From an uncultured Piscinibacter sp. (GTDB lineage: Bacteria; Pseudomonadota; Gammaproteobacteria; Burkholderiales; Burkholderiaceae_C): DNA of 64,000 bases. The DNA is taken from contig NZ_CALFYO010000020.1 of assembly GCF_937952055.1 (NCBI RefSeq), positions 124,001 through 188,000 on the forward strand. Direction: 5' to 3'. Shown in pieces: positions 59,080-64,000 of the stretch; within the stretch, counting starts at the first letter, position 1, and each line of letters opens with the position of its first letter. The notes below the pieces were generated by a model. It saw only the letters and a program-made list of their open reading frames with translations. It ran no database searches and was not told the DNA's origin. A program made the translations under genes and the position numbers.

Positions 59080-60333
59080 TCACATGTGCTCGATCATCAC
59101 CTGCCCGAAGCCTGAGCACGACACCTGCGTCGCACCGTCCATCAGGCGCGCGAAATCGTACGTCACCTTCTTCGACGCGATCGCCTTCTCCATCGAACTG
59201 ATGATGAGATCGGCTGCCTCGGTCCACCCCATGTGGCGCAGCATCATCTCGGCCGACAGGATTTCCGAGCCCGGGTTGACGTAGTCCTTGCCGGCGTACT
59301 TGGGCGCGGTGCCGTGCGTCGCCTCGAAGCAGGCCACGGAATCGGACAGGTTCGCCCCCGGCGCGATGCCGATGCCACCGACCTGCGCCGCGAGTGCGTC
59401 GGAGATGTAGTCGCCGTTGAGGTTCAGCGTGGCGATCACCGAGTACTCCGCCGGACGCAGCAGGATCTGCTGCAGGAAGGCGTCGGCGATCGAGTCCTTG
59501 ACGATGATGTCCTTGCCCGTCTTCGGGTTCTTGAACTTGCACCACGGGCCGCCGTCGATCAGTTCGGCTCCGAACTCCGTGCGGGCCAGGGCATAGGCCC
59601 AGTCGCGGAAGCCACCCTCGGTGAACTTCATGATGTTGCCCTTGTGCACGATCGTCACGCTGGGCTTGTCGTTGTCGATGGCGTACTGGATCGCCTTGCG
59701 CACCAGGCGCTCGGTGCCTTCGCGAGAGACCGGCTTGATGCCGATGCCCGAGGTGTCCGGGAAGCGGATTTTCTTCACGCCCATCTCGTCGATGAGGAAC
59801 TTGATGAGCTTCTTCGCCTTGTCCGACTCGGCCTCGTACTCGATGCCGGCGTAGATGTCCTCCGAGTTCTCGCGGAAGATCACCATGTTGGTCTTCTCCG
59901 GCTCCTTCACCGGCGAAGGCACCCCCTTGAAGTACTGCACGGGGCGCAGGCAGACGTAGAGGTCGAGTTCCTGGCGCAGCGCGACGTTCAGCGAGCGGAT
60001 GCCGCCACCCACCGGCGTGGTCAGCGGCCCCTTGATCGACACCACGTACTCACGCAGCACCTCCAGCGACTCGGCCGGCAGCCACACGTCGGGCCCATAC
60101 ACCTTGGTGGCCTTCTCGCCGGCGTAGATCTCCATCCAGTGGATCTTCTTCTTGCCGCCATAGGCCTTGGCCACGGCCGCGTCGACCACCTTGATCATCA
60201 CGGGCGTGATGTCGAAGCCGGTGCCGTCGCCCTCGATGTACGGAATGATCGGGTTCGCCGGAACGTTCAGCGAGAAGTCGGCGTTGACGGTGATCTTCTG
60301 CCCGCCTTCGGGCACCTTGATGTGTTGGTACAT
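59080..60333 (-). CDS. icd: NADP-dependent isocitrate dehydrogenase
   Basis: The 417-residue product has the full Icd sequence pattern: N-terminal NPIIPYIEGDGTGFDITPVM, the substrate serine in IRSLNVALRQELDLYVCLRP near residue 115, the large-domain NDKPSVTIVHKGNIMKFTEG and the NADP region ATHGTAPKYAGKDYVNPGSE. It makes 2-oxoglutarate in the TCA cycle. It is monocistronic, with a terminator after it. Its 3' end is a known phage insertion site in E. coli (e14 and phage 21), and an integrase remnant lies just beyond. Confidence 0.97.
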   Translation of the reverse strand: MYQHIKVPEGGQKITVNADFSLNVPANPIIPYIEGDGTGFDITPVMIKVVDAAVAKAYGGKKKIHWMEIYAGEKATKVYGPDVWLPAESLEVLREYVVSIKGPLTTPVGGGIRSLNVALRQELDLYVCLRPVQYFKGVPSPVKEPEKTNMVIFRENSEDIYAGIEYEAESDKAKKLIKFLIDEMGVKKIRFPDTSGIGIKPVSREGTERLVRKAIQYAIDNDKPSVTIVHKGNIMKFTEGGFRDWAYALARTEFGAELIDGGPWCKFKNPKTGKDIIVKDSIADAFLQQILLRPAEYSVIATLNLNGDYISDALAAQVGGIGIAPGANLSDSVACFEATHGTAPKYAGKDYVNPGSEILSAEMMLRHMGWTEAADLIISSMEKAIASKKVTYDFARLMDGATQVSCSGFGQVMIEHM

Positions 60334-60452
60334 GGAGAAGTCGCTCCGCGCTGGGCTGGGGGTCGTATCGGAAGGCGGAATTCTATTCCACGGTGTCTGT
60401 CATTCGACTGACATCCCGAGGGCGCGCAGCGCCGGCAGCGCGGCGCGCCAGC

Positions 60453-61145
60453 TCAGAACGGCAGGCAGAAGTCGCTGCCCATCGCCGTGGCCAGGCCATG
60501 GGCCAGCGCCCACGCCGACGCCCCTGCCAGCATCAGGCCGGCGATGCGCACGGCCAGCCCCTGGGCCTGTCCGGCATGGCGTCCGGCCAGGCGCAGCCAC
60601 AACGCCGGCCCGAGCCACAGACCCAGCGCCGAGCCGGCGGCGAACAGCGCCATCAGCGTGGCGCCTTCGACCGGTCCGGAGCCGAGCGCGGCGACGACGA
60701 GCGCAGATTGCAGCAGGCCGCAAGGCAGCACCCCCCACATCGAGCCCGCCGCCGCAGCGCCGGCCGGTCCCTGCAGCCAGATCACCCGGCGCGCCGACGA
60801 CCCGGCGCGGCCGAAGTTTTCGATGAAGGCCGGCTGGCGACCGCGTACCAACAGCCACAGGCCAAGCGCCAGCGCGGCAACCTGCAGCAGCGTCCACAGC
60901 GGCCGCAGCACGGCCACCTGGGCGCCCTGCGACGCCAGCCAGGCGACGCTGCCCGCGGCCAGTGCACCACCGGCCGCGTAGCTCGCCAGCCGCGCAAGAT
61001 GGAACGCCAGCGTGCTGGAGGCCTGCGCCACGCCGCCCGCGCAACCGCGCACGATGCCCGTGCAGGCGGCGCCGCACATGGCAGCACAGTGGGGAGCGCC
61101 GGCCAGCCCCATCAACAGGGCGGTGGTGGCAAGCGCGGCGTTCAT
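60453..61145 (-). CDS. TauE/SafE-family membrane protein of the oxygen-response cluster
   Basis: The 230-residue product has about six helices and the Cys-rich motif GAPHCAAMCGAACTG near residues 16-30, plus GVLPCGLLQSALVVAA near 138. Such SafE-like proteins (also called CcoS/DUF2892 neighbours) are usual beside hemN and fnr and are thought to transport copper or sulfur compounds for cbb3 oxidase. It starts 3 bases after the hemN stop and is cotranscribed with it. Confidence 0.85.
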   Translation of the reverse strand: MNAALATTALLMGLAGAPHCAAMCGAACTGIVRGCAGGVAQASSTLAFHLARLASYAAGGALAAGSVAWLASQGAQVAVLRPLWTLLQVAALALGLWLLVRGRQPAFIENFGRAGSSARRVIWLQGPAGAAAAGSMWGVLPCGLLQSALVVAALGSGPVEGATLMALFAAGSALGLWLGPALWLRLAGRHAGQAQGLAVRIAGLMLAGASAWALAHGLATAMGSDFCLPF

Positions 61146-61148
61146 GCC

Positions 61149-62561
61149 TCAGATGATGCGCGAGAAGCGTTCGCGCGTGCGGTCCGCCTGCAGGTGCTTG
61201 TCGAACACCATCGCGACGCTGCGGATGAAGTACCAGCCGAGCGCAGTGACCTGGATCGCCGACGGCTCGATGACCACCAGCCCCGACTCCTCCAGCGCGC
61301 GAAGCTGCTCCAACTCGGCGGCGAAATGCTTGCGCACGTCGATCAGGTGCGCCAGCTCGATCGACTCGAACTCGAGCCGGCCCTGGCACATGATGGCCAT
61401 GATGACCGCGCGGCGCAGCAGATCCTCGCGCGTCAGCGCCAGGCCGCGCACGACCGGAAACTGGCCGTGGTTCACCGCGTCGTAATACTCGGGCAGAGTC
61501 TTCGCGTTCTGACTGTAGGTGGCGCCCACGCGTCCGATCGACGACACGCCCAGGCCAATCAGGTCGCAGTCGGGCTGCGTGCTGTAGCCCTGGAAGTTGC
61601 GGTGCAACCGGCCCTGCCGCTTCGCCGCGGCGAGCGAGTCGCCGGGCAACGCGAAATGGTCCATGCCGATGTACTGGTAGCCGTGGCCGACAAAGCCGGC
61701 GATCGCCTCGGACAGCATGCGCACCTTGTCGCCGGCCGGCGGCAGCGCCGCGGCATCGATGCGGCGCTGCGGCTTGAAGCGCTGCGGCAGGTGCGCATAC
61801 GAATACAACGCGATGCGCTCGGGCCGCAACTCGGCCACCTCGCGCACGGTGCGCTGCAGCGACTCGGGCGTCTGCTTCGGCAGGCCGTAGATCAGGTCGA
61901 CGTTGGTCGACTCGAAACCGAGTTCACGGGCCGAAGCCATCAGCGAAGCCACCATCTCGCGGCTCTGCACGCGGTGCACGGCCTGCTGGACGGCCGGGTC
62001 GAAGTCCTGCACGCCGAAACTCAGGCGATTGAAGCCGAGGCTGGCCAGGTGCGCCAGGCGTTCGTGGTTGACTGTGCGCGGATCGACCTCGATCGACGTC
62101 TCCGCCCCGGGCGCGACGCGGAAGGACTTGCGCAGCACGCCCATCACGCGCGTCAGTTCGGCGTCGCTCAGGAAGGTCGGCGAGCCGCCGCCGAAGTGCA
62201 GTTGCGATACCGCTTGACCGGCGCCGAGCCGCGCGACGTGCAGCGCGACCTCCTTTTCGAGCGCGTCGAGGTACTCGGCGGCTCGCTCATGGTGCTTGGT
62301 GATGACCTTGTTGCAGGCGCAGTAGTAGCACAGCGACTCGCAGAAGGGGATGTGCACGTAGATCGACAACGGACTCGCGCCACCGATCACGCCTGCGCCC
62401 TCGGCGCGCTGGTCGAGTGCGCGGGCATAGTCGTCAGGCCCGAAGGCGTCGACGAAACGGTCGGCGGTCGGGTACGAGGTGTAGCGCGGGCCGTTGACGT
62501 CGAGCCGGCGCAGCAGCTCTTCGGTCACGACCGGTCGATCGGTGGAGGCGGACGTCAGCAT
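61149..62561 (-). CDS. hemN: Oxygen-independent coproporphyrinogen III oxidase
   Basis: The 470-residue product is a radical SAM enzyme with the [4Fe-4S] motif PFCESLCYYCACNKV near residue 68 and the HemN signature NGPRYTSYPTADRF near 20, plus FGGGSPTFLSDAEL. It makes protoporphyrinogen precursors for heme without oxygen, used when oxygen falls. The ATG at 62561 is chosen; a TTG at 62591 would extend it by 10 codons. The FNR box at 62597-62610 is just upstream. Confidence 0.95.
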   Translation of the reverse strand: MLTSASTDRPVVTEELLRRLDVNGPRYTSYPTADRFVDAFGPDDYARALDQRAEGAGVIGGASPLSIYVHIPFCESLCYYCACNKVITKHHERAAEYLDALEKEVALHVARLGAGQAVSQLHFGGGSPTFLSDAELTRVMGVLRKSFRVAPGAETSIEVDPRTVNHERLAHLASLGFNRLSFGVQDFDPAVQQAVHRVQSREMVASLMASARELGFESTNVDLIYGLPKQTPESLQRTVREVAELRPERIALYSYAHLPQRFKPQRRIDAAALPPAGDKVRMLSEAIAGFVGHGYQYIGMDHFALPGDSLAAAKRQGRLHRNFQGYSTQPDCDLIGLGVSSIGRVGATYSQNAKTLPEYYDAVNHGQFPVVRGLALTREDLLRRAVIMAIMCQGRLEFESIELAHLIDVRKHFAAELEQLRALEESGLVVIEPSAIQVTALGWYFIRSVAMVFDKHLQADRTRERFSRII

Positions 62562-62596
62562 GAGACAAGACTGTGCCTTGCCCTCGGTCAAGCGCC

Positions 62597-62610
62597 TTGA
62601 CCTGCATCAA
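62597..62610. promoter_or_regulatory. FNR box between hemN and fnr
   Basis: TTGACCTGCATCAA matches the FNR/ANR consensus TTGAT-N4-ATCAA at 9 of 10 defined positions. It lies in the divergent space, so FNR could control hemN (36 bp to its ATG) and its own gene. It is clearly different from the 16-bp palindrome found elsewhere in the window. Confidence 0.75.
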
Positions 62611-62749
62611 CAGCGTTCCAAGTGGCGATCCGGAGAATAATCCCATGCGATCAACCACCCCGGAAGTGATGTTCATGACCGCGTCGCCAGCCAGTCGAAA
62701 CACGGACGCCGGCCGCGCGTCGGAAACCGCCACAGCCACACGAAGCACC

Positions 62750-63484
62750 ATGAATTCTGTCGCGCCGGTCCGGGCTGAGGCCTTCAAGGTCGCATGCTCC
62801 AACTGCAATCTGCGGGAGCTCTGCCTGCCGGTCGGCCTGTCCGACCCCGACCTCGAACGCCTGGACACGCTGGTGGCCAAGCGCCGCTCGGTGACGCGCG
62901 GTGACGCCCTCTTCCGCGCCGGCGATTCTTTCCAGTCGCTTTACGCGGTGCGCACCGGCTTCTTCAAGACCTGTGTCTCGTCCGAGGACGGTCGCGACCA
63001 GGTCACGGGCTTCCAGATGGCCGGCGAACTGCTCGGCCTGGACGGCATCAGCCACGACCGCCACAACTGCGACGCGATCGCGCTGGAGGACTCGCAGGTC
63101 TGCGTGATCCCCTTCGGCCAGCTCGAGGAACTCTCACGCGACTTCACGCCGCTGCAGCACCAGTTCCACAAGATCATGAGCCGCGAGATCGTGCGCGACC
63201 ACGGCATGATGCTGTTGCTGGGCAGCATGCGCGCGGAGGAACGCCTCGCGGCGTTCCTGCTCAACCTGACCCAGCGGCTGCAGGCGCGCGGGTTCTCCGC
63301 CTCCTCGCTGATCCTGCGCATGACGCGCGAGGAAATCGGCAGCTATCTCGGCCTCAAGCTGGAGACGGTGAGCCGAACCTTCTCGAAGTTCCAGGACGAC
63401 GGGCTGCTCGAGGTCAAGCAGCGGCACATCCGAATCCTCGACGAAGCCGGTCTGCGGCAGCTGATCAGCAGCACCGCCTGCTGA
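62750..63484 (+). CDS. fnr: FNR-type oxygen-sensing transcription regulator
   Basis: The 244-residue product has the four iron-sulfur ligands of FNR: Cys16, Cys19 and Cys25 in ACSNCNLRELC and Cys118 in SQVCVIPF. The effector barrel is followed by the dimer helix and a winged helix whose recognition part LETVSRTFSKF keeps FNR's E-x-x-S-R pattern for TTGAT sites. It activates low-oxygen genes. The ATG at 62750 gives the usual FNR N-terminus; 62675 and 62645 are in-frame alternatives with good ribosome binding sites. Confidence 0.93.
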   Translation: MNSVAPVRAEAFKVACSNCNLRELCLPVGLSDPDLERLDTLVAKRRSVTRGDALFRAGDSFQSLYAVRTGFFKTCVSSEDGRDQVTGFQMAGELLGLDGISHDRHNCDAIALEDSQVCVIPFGQLEELSRDFTPLQHQFHKIMSREIVRDHGMMLLLGSMRAEERLAAFLLNLTQRLQARGFSASSLILRMTREEIGSYLGLKLETVSRTFSKFQDDGLLEVKQRHIRILDEAGLRQLISSTAC

Positions 63485-63497
63485 GGCGCATCGGCAC

Positions 63498-63779
63498 TTA
63501 TCGCGGCCAGTCGCGGCCGCGGTCGGCGTTGATGTCGTCGGCGCTGGTATCGAGCAGCGCCGTCAGCGCGCCGGCGATCGCGATCACGCCCCAGAAGATC
63601 AGAAAGGTCACGGTGTAGACGGCCTGGTGCGACCAGTTCAGCGCCTCGCCGCCGAACCAGTGCAGGTCGCCCGGGTCGACGACCACGAACACCAGCATCT
63701 CCAGCACGCCGGCCATCAGGAAGGCCGGCCAGAGCACGGTCAGGGCGCGCTGCTTGAGAAAGGCACCGGAGATTCGCAT
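63498..63779 (-). CDS. Small membrane protein of the oxygen-response cluster
   Basis: The 93-residue product has two to three helices (ALTVLWPAFLMAGVLEMLVF; TVTFLIFWGVIAIAGALTAL) and an acidic tail DTSADDINADRGRDW. Proteins of this kind sit next to cbb3-oxidase assembly genes in Burkholderiales. The function is unknown. It follows the next gene (63781) by 1 base on the same strand, and converges with fnr. Confidence 0.75.
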   Translation of the reverse strand: MRISGAFLKQRALTVLWPAFLMAGVLEMLVFVVVDPGDLHWFGGEALNWSHQAVYTVTFLIFWGVIAIAGALTALLDTSADDINADRGRDWPR

Positions 63780-63780
63780 G

Positions 63781-64000
63781 TCAGGGCCGCGGCGTGGCCG
63801 CGTGGTTGCGCCCCTGCATCGCCGGCGCCAGCGTGTCCTTCGGACTCACCTTGGGCGCAACGTCATCGCCCGGGCGGATCTCGCCCTGTGTCGTGGTCGC
63901 GATCACCGGGTCGATGTGATTCCAGGCGATGACGGCGGTGGCAATGCTGGCCACCACCACCGACAGCGGCCCGCCCACCACCATCCACACCGTCGGCACG
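63781..64000 (-). CDS. FixH-like small membrane protein (5' end cut off by window edge)
   Basis: Seventy-two codons are visible. The sequence VWMVVGGPLSVVVASIATAV then IAWNHIDPVIA is the single helix and following DPV motif seen in FixH/CcoH-type and related short cbb3 accessory proteins. The C-terminal part is short and charged. The start codon may lie beyond the right edge. It suggests that a cbb3 oxidase (ccoNOPQG) locus continues to the right. Confidence 0.55.
   Translation of the reverse strand, partial: VPTVWMVVGGPLSVVVASIATAVIAWNHIDPVIATTTQGEIRPGDDVAPKVSPKDTLAPAMQGRNHAATPRP

Overview
The window is 64 kb of GC-rich DNA (roughly 70% G+C) that looks like a chromosomal segment of a betaproteobacterium of the order Burkholderiales, probably the Rubrivivax/Leptothrix/Methylibium neighbourhood. 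The basis is gene content (FNR-hemN-TauE/SafE cluster, DUF1840, dodecin, NhaR-type LysR, DUF3309 and DUF1328 proteins), codon use and ATGA/GTGA/TTGA start-stop overlaps. No rRNA, tRNA or CRISPR array was seen. In DNA this rich in GC the antisense frames stay open for long stretches; those were discarded.

Layout. 1-13.8 kb: an exopolysaccharide locus. A priming sugar transferase (partial, minus strand) diverges from an ATP-grasp gene and a tightly coupled operon (Wzz-like chain-length protein, BY-kinase-like ATPase, Wzy-like polymerase, acyltransferase, HAD/membrane fusion, two glycosyltransferases, Wzx-like flippase). It converges with a GNAT/cupin-like pair. 13.8-21.9 kb: small stress-type envelope genes (BON lipoproteins, glycine-zipper lipoprotein, ribosome hibernation factor, PRC-barrel, CsbD, DUF302), plus manC and fumC. 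21.9-30.1 kb: one very large cyclic beta-1,2-glucan synthase gene. 30.1-50 kb: OmpA-like porin, fatty acid hydroxylase, three CRP/FNR-type regulators of one subfamily, VIT-type transporter, cardiolipin synthase-like PLD protein, GGDEF protein, two-component proteins, AsmA, dodecin and a CheB-CheR-PAS fusion, mixed with several decayed genes. 50-59 kb: a parB remnant, a CopD/ExoD/TerC group beside a NhaR-like regulator and TerB, a phosphoesterase/lipid kinase pair, and a dead integrase next to icd. 59-64 kb: icd and an oxygen-responsive cluster (TauE/SafE, hemN, fnr, and small membrane genes that probably precede a cbb3 oxidase locus outside the window).

Main discovery. About twenty copies of a 16-bp palindrome, consensus TGTNCGCYRGCGNACA and usually followed by GAC, occur in promoter regions between 0.5 and 49.8 kb. 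None was seen after 50 kb. In about a dozen copies the palindrome is followed, after 20-21 bp, by a -10-like hexamer of the type CTACAA, CTAGGC or TATACA. The geometry (5+6+5 bp, centred near -41) is that of a CRP/FNR-family class II activator site, but the half-site is neither TGTGA nor TTGAT. The sites tie the exopolysaccharide genes, manC, ompA, a diguanylate cyclase and many small stress proteins into one proposed regulon. The three CRP/FNR-like paralogues at 32.3, 41.3 and 43.8 kb are the obvious candidate regulators, and one has such a site at its own promoter. This is read from sequence pattern alone and has not been tested.
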